A stretch of DNA of 18,393 nt from Candidatus Fermentithermobacillaceae bacterium UBA3951. GTDB taxonomy: Bacteria > Bacillota > Sulfobacillia > Fermentithermobacillales > Fermentithermobacillaceae. Positions 1 to 7,189 of this stretch are shown piece by piece. Below the pieces are notes generated by a model, which worked only from the letters and a program-made list of their open reading frames with translations, was not told the DNA's origin and did no database searches. The position numbers were made by a program, and so were the translations under genes. Location: the NCBI GenBank assembly GCA_002385465.1, contig DGDN01000088.1, positions 1 to 18,393 of the forward strand, written 5' to 3'. Each line of letters begins with the position of its first letter. Position 1 is the stretch's first letter.

Positions 1-1
1 C

Positions 2-130
2 TGCCTTGAGGAGGCTGCCCCGGCGGCCTCCTCCGGCAGCGTTCAGGTGACAGTGACAGGGTTCCTGAGCGATGCACCAAACGTGTATATGCGAGGTCAA
101 CTAGTCAAGGCGATACGGGTAGAACGCTGA
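2..130 (+). CDS. C-terminal tail of an unidentified protein (partial)
   Basis: An open frame enters from the left edge and ends at TGA 128-130, giving 42 residues. Its last part reads GSVQVTVTGFLSDAPN, then VYMRGQLVKAIRVER. The alternating hydrophobic/polar pattern looks like the closing beta strands of a folded domain rather than random translation. There is no start in the window, and I do not recognise the family. The gene would be co-directional with the zinc-ribbon gene that starts 157 bases later. A GC-rich inverted repeat (8-15 with 26-33) lies inside the frame and is probably incidental. Confidence is moderate because only 42 codons are visible. Confidence 0.45.
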   Translation, partial: CLEEAAPAASSGSVQVTVTGFLSDAPNVYMRGQLVKAIRVER

Positions 131-192
131 AATCGGCGATGCCTTTTGCGACCCGAGTACACTTGAATACTTGGGTTCAGGCAGAAAACGTA

Positions 193-237
193 ACTGGCGT
201 GGTCCACACAGACCTGTTGATGCCGGTCCACGCCAGT
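193..237 (+). promoter_or_regulatory. Inverted repeat upstream of zinc-ribbon gene
   Basis: ACTGGCGTGG at 193-202 is perfectly complemented by CCACGCCAGT at 228-237, with a 25-base loop. It lies 51-95 bases before the start codon at 288. No T-run follows, so it is not a typical terminator for the upstream gene. It could be an operator or a leader hairpin. Function is unknown. Confidence 0.35.
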
Positions 238-287
238 CGAACCAGGTGGTAAAGGCAGTTCGTAGACGGCTGAAAGAGGGCGAAGAC

Positions 288-941
288 ATGGCGCAGAAGA
301 TAAGCTTTACGCGAAATTACAGCGACTTGAGCACAGGTAAGGGGTTCCAGTTCGAGTTCCAGTGCGACCGGTGCGGTACGGGTTACCGCACTCGCTTCAA
401 ACCTTTCGCTTTGGGTTCGGTGTCGGGAGCGCTGGACGCGGCAGGGAGCATCCTCGGCGGTGTCCTGGCCCGGACGGCAGGCCTTGCAGAGCGGGCACGC
501 TCTGCTACCTGGGAAAAGGCCCACGATACGGCTTTCGTAGAAGCAATGGAAGAGCTCAAACCAGACTTCATCCAGTGTCCCAGGTGCCAGTCGTGGGTAT
601 GCCGCGATAAGTGCTGGAACAAAACAAAGGGCCTCTGTAAGAACTGTGCGCCCGATATCGGAGTAGAGATGGCTGCGGCTCAGGCGAGCCGCACGGTGGA
701 GGAGATCTGGGCTCACTCGAAGATGGCGGAAGAAGACCGGGAGCACCTCAAGGAAAAAAGCTGGAGGGAAGGCATACAGGCCGCCTGCCCGGACTGCGGG
801 ACTCCTCTTGAGGGTAAACCCAAGTTCTGCCCCCAGTGCGGCAGGAAACTGGCCCAGGAAGCTTTCTGCACTTCTTGCGGAGCCAAGGTCCCGTCCGGCG
901 CCAAGTTCTGCGGCGAGTGCGGGAACAAACTTACCCCGTAG
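288..941 (+). CDS. Zinc-ribbon domain protein, C-terminal double zinc ribbon
   Basis: 217 residues from ATG 288, chosen because AGAGGG (about 274-279) lies 8 bases upstream; an in-frame extension to 171 has no such support. Cysteine pairs suggest several zinc knuckles: C26/C29, then a cluster C97/C100/C105/C109/C117/C120, then the C-terminal ribbons C167/C170, C181/C184, C194/C197 and C208/C211 with the typical CPDCG, FCPQCG and FCGECG signatures. A small Gly/Ala-rich stretch (42-65, GSVSGALDAAGSILGG) separates the first knuckle from the cluster. C-terminal tandem ribbons of this kind are common in bacterial proteins of unknown role and act as zinc-stabilised binding modules; no catalytic domain is visible. 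The gene converges with the Wadjet operon and is not obviously part of it. Family-level call is firm; function is unknown. Confidence 0.85.
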   Translation: MAQKISFTRNYSDLSTGKGFQFEFQCDRCGTGYRTRFKPFALGSVSGALDAAGSILGGVLARTAGLAERARSATWEKAHDTAFVEAMEELKPDFIQCPRCQSWVCRDKCWNKTKGLCKNCAPDIGVEMAAAQASRTVEEIWAHSKMAEEDREHLKEKSWREGIQAACPDCGTPLEGKPKFCPQCGRKLAQEAFCTSCGAKVPSGAKFCGECGNKLTP

Positions 942-978
942 GCCGTAGAGCCGCCGGCCGCGGTCCGGAGCCATGTGT

Positions 979-1015
979 GCCACGGCGCATCGCCAAATGC
1001 GCCAACCAACGTGGC
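979..1015. terminator. Stem-loop between convergent genes, candidate terminator
   Basis: GGCGCAT (984-990) pairs with ATGCGCC (997-1003) around a 6-base loop, and the outer GCCAC (979-983) pairs with GTGGC (1011-1015), leaving a 7-base bulge. It sits in the 168-base gap between the convergent zinc-ribbon gene and jetD. No U-tract follows on either strand, so it could be a weak bidirectional terminator. Nothing else stands out in this gap. Confidence 0.35.
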
Positions 1016-1109
1016 GCTCATTACGTCTCGGCAGTTGGAGAGCGTTATCCGCGGCCTGAAGCGGCCGCCTTCTCGGCTAGATGGTCCAATCATCCAGGAT
1101 TTGGGCGCG

Positions 1110-2711
1110 CTAGGGTGGCGCGGGAGTCCGCACAGCGTCTCCGGGGGTCTTCGATAGAGCGAGCTCGGCCAGCCTTTCCAGTTCGGCCGGCCCAAACAAC
1201 GAGAAGGCCTCCTCCTGATATACAGCTCCGTGGATTGATATGGCTGTGGCGACCTTGCGGAGCGCAGGCTCCGTGTGAGTCTGAAATCTCTGTGGCACAT
1301 CGATCTTTCGACCCAAAACGCCTGGATGGGGTACCACGATTATCTTGAGCGAGGGAGCCGGGCTTCGCAGCCGGACGAAAATCTTCTCCGTAATACGCAG
1401 GCCGCCGAGATCCCAATCGGTCCAGATCAACCAGACGCGATCCGTTCGTTCCACTCCATCGAGTTTCGACAGCATTTCAAACAGACCGTGTTTGGGCATA
1501 CCCTCTGTACACACGCCCAGCCAACCTCTCCGGGTAAGACCACAATCAATCAAATGCTCCAGCGCCGCCCGGTTCTCGACCAAGGCGATGACGCGAGCTT
1601 CTGAGAGAAAGACCCGCGCCATACCCACATCCTTCGTGGAAACCGACGGGGCCAAACCCCAGATCCTATGGCCATCCGGGCGAAGATCGCCGGAAAACGG
1701 AATCCAGTAAAGAAGCCGCGCCCCACGGACACCCATCGACTCCAGGGAGGCTCCAATCTCCCATTCGGCCACCTTGGATATGGTGGTTCGAAGCCCCTCA
1801 AGCATCTTGACCGAGTCTCGCCGGCCTCTGTTGAGCGCGCCCGATATCTCCTTGAAATCGACGGTCTCACCGGGCGGGAGAGACCCGAGGTACCCAAAAA
1901 ACTCCAGAACCTCAACATAGGTGGGGCTTGCCATGCGAGAGATGAACTCCATAGATTCATCTTCACCGGTCACCATGGACACCGGGCCACCGGAGTTGGC
2001 CATGGCCAGTTGCCTTTCTAGAAAACGGGCGATCTCATCGCGCCTGCACCTTGTCTGCAGGGCGCGAAGCCGCGACGAGAGCCAGCGAAGAGGGGCACGC
2101 TCAACTCTGCCGAAGGCTTGGTCGAGCACCTTCTCACCTGCACCTGTAAGAACGAGGTACGAAGCGTTGGGATTTCCCTGAGCATCCAATCGCTCGTCGC
2201 GCTCAACAACTCCTTGCCTCACCAGAAGGTCCACTACCTCCAGAGGTGGGATTCCTTGGGAACGCCGGGCCAGCCGGCTCCGGAACGAGGTTTCAGAGGT
2301 ACGGCGTCCGCCCCTCGCCCGTACATCGTTCAAGATCTTGAGCGCAACCATGGCCGTTTCTGTCCAGCCACCGTCACCTGCTGGGGCCTCTGAACCACGG
2401 CAAACGCCATGCCCTGTCGCCGCAGGTGGAGCCGCTTTCAAGATGGCTTCGTCTGTGGGTTCTGAACCACGGCAAGCTCCATGCTCGCAACGAGCGCCAT
2501 CCGGGCGCCTGCTAATCCTCCGGTACGGGCGGGCGCCGCGTCGCCCCCGCCGGTAATATGTGGTTATCGCGACTCCCTCGGAAACCAGCGTATCAGTGAA
2601 ATCCACTTCAGGCGACGATTGTTTGCGAAGTGTACCTGAGGGTGACAAATCGGAAACAGGCGTACGGAAAACATCCGTTTCAGGTTGTCGTCGATCCATC
2701 TCCGGCCGCAT
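1110..2711 (-). CDS. jetD: Wadjet JetD: TOPRIM-domain nuclease subunit
   Basis: 533 residues. The C-terminal half carries a TOPRIM-like (topoisomerase VI A/Spo11-type) core: E379 in VIALVENRAAL, and D432/D434 in IWTDWDLGGL, the acidic E...DxD set that binds metal in JetD nucleases. A winged-helix-like segment (about 118-200, ending TGAGEKVLD) precedes a helical middle (200-330). In known Wadjet systems JetD cleaves small circular DNA captured by the JetABC motor. The start overlaps jetC by 32 bases. ATG 2711 follows AAAGGAAGG very closely; ATG 2699 (residue 5), 12 bases after it, is an equally good start. Residues 1-115 are Arg/Pro/Ala-rich with no recognisable fold and contain a repeated octapeptide (HGACRGSE, HGVCRGSE). 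The real start could therefore be internal, but I see no convincing ribosome binding site before M121. Family is firm; the subtype (DUF2220 versus DUF2399) cannot be fixed by eye. Confidence 0.85.
   Translation of the reverse strand: MRPEMDRRQPETDVFRTPVSDLSPSGTLRKQSSPEVDFTDTLVSEGVAITTYYRRGRRGARPYRRISRRPDGARCEHGACRGSEPTDEAILKAAPPAATGHGVCRGSEAPAGDGGWTETAMVALKILNDVRARGGRRTSETSFRSRLARRSQGIPPLEVVDLLVRQGVVERDERLDAQGNPNASYLVLTGAGEKVLDQAFGRVERAPLRWLSSRLRALQTRCRRDEIARFLERQLAMANSGGPVSMVTGEDESMEFISRMASPTYVEVLEFFGYLGSLPPGETVDFKEISGALNRGRRDSVKMLEGLRTTISKVAEWEIGASLESMGVRGARLLYWIPFSGDLRPDGHRIWGLAPSVSTKDVGMARVFLSEARVIALVENRAALEHLIDCGLTRRGWLGVCTEGMPKHGLFEMLSKLDGVERTDRVWLIWTDWDLGGLRITEKIFVRLRSPAPSLKIIVVPHPGVLGRKIDVPQRFQTHTEPALRKVATAISIHGAVYQEEAFSLFGPAELERLAELALSKTPGDAVRTPAPP
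2389..2483. repeat. 23-bp direct repeat inside jetD
   Basis: Two near-identical 23-base copies, 2389-2411 and 2461-2483, differ at two positions and repeat with a 72-base period. On the minus strand they encode HGVCRGSE and HGACRGSE in the N-terminal extension of JetD. The period is a multiple of three, so the reading frame is kept. They look like a small local duplication inside a poorly constrained linker. Confidence 0.7.
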
Positions 2712-5700
2712 CCTTCCTTTGGTAGACCCTTGTGCGCGAACCCTCGCTCTGTGAGCGGTAGACGCCGATGCCGAATTGCCCCTGCTCGAGGTGTGACCTG
2801 TTCAGGCGGTGCGAGATTACGATGTACTTGCGCCCAAGTTCCTGCCTGAGTATGGAGCCCAGTTTCAAGACGTTGGCCGGGTCCAGGGATTGGTCTATTT
2901 CATCGAATATGTAGAAAGGTCGCCGGTACTCTTTCACCATAGCCAAAGTGAGGAGCGCGGCGACGGCGCTGGTCTCACCGCCGGAGCGGTTGCGCATGAG
3001 AGGACGGGGCTCGGTGCCCTCGTACACTGACAGGTAGATCTGGAGGTCGAACTGGGTACCCTGAACGGGCTCGACGCTCAGGTATCCCGTCCATCCAAAC
3101 CTTGCCAAGTACCCTTGAAATCGAGATGACACCCGGCCGAAAGTCTCCTGCATCACCTTCTTGAAGTTCTCCTGAGCAGCCGCTTCCCTGCTTGACGCCT
3201 CTCTGAAAGCCTCCTCAACGCGCCGAAGTTCCTCCTCGGCTCTTTCAAACTCCGCCTCGGCCAGTAGGTAATCCTCTTCCGCCGTATCGATTACCTCGTC
3301 CTTCAAGGCATCTACTGTGGGGCGAATCTCGGATATCTTCGATATCCAGGATATCCTCTGCCCTTCTGACGCTAAGGTGGAAGTGTCCAGCATCTCGCGG
3401 CCAATAGAAAGCACCTCCTCGTCGCCGAGTTCCGCCTTGTCCATAGCCGTCCTCCACTCGTCGGCGACAAACGATGTGGACGCCTGGGCCTCACGCAGCT
3501 CCTGTCTCTTCTCCGCCAGCCTGGTCTCTATGTCGTTGATGCGGGGGATCAGATCCTGGAGTCTTTCCTCGTAACGCTCAATATCAAACCTCAGGGTGGA
3601 AACGCGTTGATCGGCGGCCTCCTTCGCAGCCTCATGCCTTCGGGCCTCCTCCAGCGCCCCCTCTGCGCCTTTCCGGGCCTCTGCCTCGCGATTCCGCGCC
3701 TCCGCCAGTTCCTGGCGCATGCGGGGTAGCTCGCTAAGCTTCCTAACCCGCGCGATCTTGGCCTCTACCTCGCGGATGTCATTCCGCCTGAGCCCGAGGT
3801 GTACCTTAAGCTCGGTCAGCTCCGCGAGCAGCTTTTCCAGGCTCGATTGAAGCCTCTCACATTCCTTTTCCAACCTGCTTTCCTGCTCCCGGGCCCCTGG
3901 AAGAGCGTCTCTTAGTGACTCGACTCTTCGCTCGGCCTCCCTAACCTGCCGCAAGGTTTCTTCCAGCCGGGTAACTGCCTCTTCCGCTCGAGCCCGGGCA
4001 CGAGCAGTCCCTTCGCTCTCCTCCCGGGCGCGTTCCAGCGCTTTCCGGGCCTCCTTGAGAGCTATTTCGTAAGCAGTCCTGCCTACGCACAGCCGGTCGG
4101 GAACCGAGTACCTTCGGCCGTACCGGTCGTAACGGTAACCGTCGGGCGTGTATGCCACAAAACCTGATCTACCAAGGGCGCAGGCCGATTCATGGTCACC
4201 GGCGAATACCACCGCTCTAAGGACTTCCTGAAGCAAGGTAGAGAGGGACGGCGGCAAGTCTCCCGATTGGACCAGCGCTGACGCGCAAGTCGCTGTGATT
4301 TTCCGGCGACCCGCTCCTTCCGCGCTGCCACATCCCACCCCGGTGCTTTCCGACCCTACGCTTTCGACCCCGACGGCTTCCACCGGCAAGAAGCCGGTCC
4401 GCGATATGGTGTATTCCCGGTAATCCACTAGAACCCGCCCGTCGCCCAGAAGGACCGCCCATCTAAGGTCTCCCAGGGCTCCTTCGACGGCCATCAATTC
4501 GTCGCGAGACAGGCCCGCGCGGGGCGCTACCGCATCTCCCAGGATGACCGCATCTACACATTGCGCTAGATACTCATCTCTGGCGGCAATAGCTTCCGCA
4601 GGCATTGCGGTTTCGTTGGCCTCAAGAGCCCGGAGAACCCGCCCGCACTCTTGAAGCCGCATCTCGGCCGCATAGGCAGCTTCTCTCTGGGCCGCTAGGT
4701 CCGCGCGAACCGCATCAAGCTTGGCCTCAAGCTCGACAGACGACTCGTTTTTCCGCAAGAACTCCCCGGCAGAAGCCAGCTCCGATTCCATCCGTCGGAC
4801 GTTCTGACGGGCACCAGCCAGACGCGTACGCTCCTCATCGAGAGACCTGCTGAGAGCCCCTCTGTTTTTCTCGCCCTCGTTGATCCGTGTCTCCAGCGCC
4901 AGGATCTCCTCGCGGATCTCTTTGGCCTTACGCTCCAAATGCTCCTCTGTAAGGCCTTCGGAAGCGATTCTCTCAAGTGAGCCTATGGCTGCTTCCATTT
5001 CTTCCACCAACCTGTGGGCTGCCGCGCGCTCTTGGTTCGCCTTCGCCTGCCGCTCCCTGGCCTGGGCGCTGAGCGCTGATAACGAAGCGCTCTCTCGGAC
5101 GCGCCGCGCCGTCTCCTCCTTGGCGCTTAGGAGTTCGCTCTCCAAAGACTCACGCTTCTTTTTCTCCTCCAGCAAAGAGGCTGCCAGCCTGGCCTCTTCT
5201 TGCCCCGCTCGCCGCAGCCGATCTGCCAATCGCAATAGGTTGTCCTGAGCCAGGGCCTGCGTGGTTGTCTTCAGTTCTTCCGACAAGCGCCGGTATTCGC
5301 GAAGCCTGTTGGCGGCGATCTCCTTGCGCTTCAGCCCTTCTTCGAGTATGCCGTGCTGGGAAGCAGCTTCGGCGAGTTCCTTGCCTGTCCGTTCCTTGGC
5401 GTCCAGAGTATCCTGCCAGCGTTTCTCGAGTTCCTCCAACCCGAGGAACTGCTTCATAGTCTCATAGCGCTGCCTGGGTCTCATTTGAACGAGAGCGGCG
5501 CTTTCGCCCTGATGGATGAACATAAACCGGTCGTCCGGCTTGATGTTGTAGGGATGACGCCGGAACATCGCCGCGTACTCTTCATGAGTCCGGTAGGTCT
5601 GACGTCTTCGGTCCATGTTTGTGTAATATCTGGAAAAAGCCCTGTTGTTCTCGTAGCCGAACTCTAGCCCTAAAGTGACTATCTCAGGCCAATCGGGGTT

Positions 5701-5964
5701 CCACAATTCGTCATCTTTTCGGTTTAGCACGGTCATCTCCACCGAAGCCCGCTTGTTGACCCGCGAATCCCTCTCGTCCAGGAAACTGCGTTGAAGGTCA
5801 TCGGGGGCATCGCCAACAAGGGCTTGAATCATCCGGGCGATAGTGCTCTTTCCGGAACCGTTCGGCCCGAACATGACCACTTCACGCACCTCGGGGCCGC
5901 CGAGGTTAACGACATGATTTCCGAACGCCCTTACTCCCGACAGCTTTAGTTCAAGAGGGATCAT
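2680..5964 (-). CDS. jetC: Wadjet JetC: SMC-family ATPase
   Basis: 1094 residues from ATG 5964, chosen because GGGAG lies 9 bases upstream; ATG 5973 has no spacing to it. It is the ATP-driven motor of the JetABC complex. The N-terminal head has Walker A GPNGSGKST (33-41) and a Q-loop FIHQGESAALVQMRP (Q152). Long coiled coils run about 180-450 and 635-960, flanking a hinge-like globular part (about 455-632). The C-terminal head has the signature RSGGE (993-997), Walker B FYIFDEID (D1021/E1022), a D-loop QSLDP and the switch histidine ISHR (H1052). The order head-coil-hinge-coil-head is that of SMC proteins. The Q-loop motif and DEIDQSLDPAN look closer to canonical SMC/Smc5 than to MukB. A Gly/Ser/Val-rich insert (about 530-553) lies within the hinge. 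The frame overlaps jetB by 14 bases and jetD by 32. Intact and full length. Confidence 0.93.
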   Translation of the reverse strand: MIPLELKLSGVRAFGNHVVNLGGPEVREVVMFGPNGSGKSTIARMIQALVGDAPDDLQRSFLDERDSRVNKRASVEMTVLNRKDDELWNPDWPEIVTLGLEFGYENNRAFSRYYTNMDRRRQTYRTHEEYAAMFRRHPYNIKPDDRFMFIHQGESAALVQMRPRQRYETMKQFLGLEELEKRWQDTLDAKERTGKELAEAASQHGILEEGLKRKEIAANRLREYRRLSEELKTTTQALAQDNLLRLADRLRRAGQEEARLAASLLEEKKKRESLESELLSAKEETARRVRESASLSALSAQARERQAKANQERAAAHRLVEEMEAAIGSLERIASEGLTEEHLERKAKEIREEILALETRINEGEKNRGALSRSLDEERTRLAGARQNVRRMESELASAGEFLRKNESSVELEAKLDAVRADLAAQREAAYAAEMRLQECGRVLRALEANETAMPAEAIAARDEYLAQCVDAVILGDAVAPRAGLSRDELMAVEGALGDLRWAVLLGDGRVLVDYREYTISRTGFLPVEAVGVESVGSESTGVGCGSAEGAGRRKITATCASALVQSGDLPPSLSTLLQEVLRAVVFAGDHESACALGRSGFVAYTPDGYRYDRYGRRYSVPDRLCVGRTAYEIALKEARKALERAREESEGTARARARAEEAVTRLEETLRQVREAERRVESLRDALPGAREQESRLEKECERLQSSLEKLLAELTELKVHLGLRRNDIREVEAKIARVRKLSELPRMRQELAEARNREAEARKGAEGALEEARRHEAAKEAADQRVSTLRFDIERYEERLQDLIPRINDIETRLAEKRQELREAQASTSFVADEWRTAMDKAELGDEEVLSIGREMLDTSTLASEGQRISWISKISEIRPTVDALKDEVIDTAEEDYLLAEAEFERAEEELRRVEEAFREASSREAAAQENFKKVMQETFGRVSSRFQGYLARFGWTGYLSVEPVQGTQFDLQIYLSVYEGTEPRPLMRNRSGGETSAVAALLTLAMVKEYRRPFYIFDEIDQSLDPANVLKLGSILRQELGRKYIVISHRLNRSHLEQGQFGIGVYRSQSEGSRTRVYQRKDAAGDGSTTT

Positions 5965-7189
5965 CGGTCTCATCTCCCGTGTCTTCGTCGAGCTCTTCAA
6001 AAGCAGTGTCGCCGGTTGCCGAGAGGGCCGGCTCAAACCAAGTCGCAGCCAATTCCTCGAGCATCGACAGAACGTTATCGTCCAGCTTGAGGTCCAGCGC
6101 CAGCCCAACGCAAGCCTTACCTACTGCCGTTATCCTATAGGCGTCTCTGCCGGGCCTGCGCTCCATCCAGCCCTTCCTTAGGAGAACTGTTAGCGTGCGC
6201 GCAAGGCTCTTACCCGGCTCCTTGGCCCTTCGTGCAAACAGAGGCAGAAGCTGGGCGCGACTTACCCAACGGCTACCTTGTTTCTCGAGGCGCCAAGCGT
6301 AGGCGGCCACCGCGACGGCAGCGGCCGTTAAGGGCGCGGACCCGGCCCGGTATACCCTCTCGGCGTCTACCACTACCATCACGCGGTCGTTGTACACTGC
6401 GAGACGCAGGTAGCCGTCCAATCCAGCGGAGATCCAGTGTCTCTTCAGGCCCTCAAGACTCTCTTCACCTACATCTCTGAGTAGTGCCTTTACAGTCATA
6501 GGTCGCCCAGACGCCGTCTTCGTGATGATCTTCCTGATAACCCTTTCGTACTTGGGCTCAGCGGTCGAAGCGTCGAACAACGTCAGCTGCTCCTGCTCGG
6601 GCTTGGAGACGGAAAGCGATGTCTGGAAGAACGCCGACACATCGCGAGGCTTGAAATCCCGTCCCTGGGATTCAGAGACTACTCTGCCCAAGAACTTCGA
6701 GCCGAGAGACCGGACACCCGCCGCGGTAGGCGTGTAAGCGTACCCCTGCTTCTGACCAGCGGTCCCTCCAACTGTCGACTCATCAATCCAGGAGACTCTC
6801 TTGAGGTCGTCTATGGCGCGCACTACGCTCCTAGCGGCGCTCCGTTCGGCAGAGACGAAGTGCTCGATGATCAGCATCTGGGGCACGGGCATCGACGTAT
6901 CCTGGTATCTCTTAAGGATGTACAAGAAAACGGCGAGAGCCTGATTGGACAAGGGTGAATCACCGGCCAGAAGCGATCGCGACGACACTCCAAGCATGAC
7001 ATACTTACCATCGGTAAGGATCTTGAAGTACTTGCCCACCGGAGACTGGGAGACGTAGGCCATAAACCCTGCCAGATCGTCATCTCCGATGAGGCGGCGC
7101 ACGGTCGAAACGGTGAGGGGCTTGCCGGTACTGGTTCCGCACAAGACCGCTCTTACAGCAAGGTCGTATCTTGGGTTATACATCCTCAT
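5951..7189 (-). CDS. jetB: Wadjet JetB: winged-helix (KITE-like) subunit, internally duplicated
   Basis: 412 residues, placed between jetA and jetC with 14-base overlaps on both sides, which is the usual jetB position. JetB proteins are winged-helix KITE subunits that bind the kleisin. Two similar halves are visible, residues about 8-170 and 214-368. TSTGKPLTVSTVRRLIG (20-35 region) matches TASGRPMTVKALLRDVG (225-241 region). LAGDSPLSNQALAVFLY (74-90) matches RAGSAPLTAAAVAVAAY (281-297). YAYTPTAAGVRSLG (150-163) matches DAYRITAVGKACVG (349-362). A polar linker (171-213) joins them, and an acidic tail (391-412) follows. Each half resembles a tandem winged-helix unit. Either ATG 7189 or ATG 7183 could be the start; neither has a strong ribosome binding site, consistent with coupling to jetA. 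Identification rests on operon position plus the winged-helix character. Confidence 0.75.
   Translation of the reverse strand: MRMYNPRYDLAVRAVLCGTSTGKPLTVSTVRRLIGDDDLAGFMAYVSQSPVGKYFKILTDGKYVMLGVSSRSLLAGDSPLSNQALAVFLYILKRYQDTSMPVPQMLIIEHFVSAERSAARSVVRAIDDLKRVSWIDESTVGGTAGQKQGYAYTPTAAGVRSLGSKFLGRVVSESQGRDFKPRDVSAFFQTSLSVSKPEQEQLTLFDASTAEPKYERVIRKIITKTASGRPMTVKALLRDVGEESLEGLKRHWISAGLDGYLRLAVYNDRVMVVVDAERVYRAGSAPLTAAAVAVAAYAWRLEKQGSRWVSRAQLLPLFARRAKEPGKSLARTLTVLLRKGWMERRPGRDAYRITAVGKACVGLALDLKLDDNVLSMLEELAATWFEPALSATGDTAFEELDEDTGDETDDPS

Noticed and set aside
177..983. Long minus-strand open frame (268 codons) opposite the zinc-ribbon gene
   Set aside because: It mirrors the real gene, has no ribosome binding site, and its translation has no recognisable motif; the cysteine motifs are on the plus strand.
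713..1300. Minus-strand open frame of 195 codons overlapping the zinc-ribbon gene and jetD ends
   Set aside because: It overlaps two supported genes and shows Arg/Ser/Pro-rich shadow composition.
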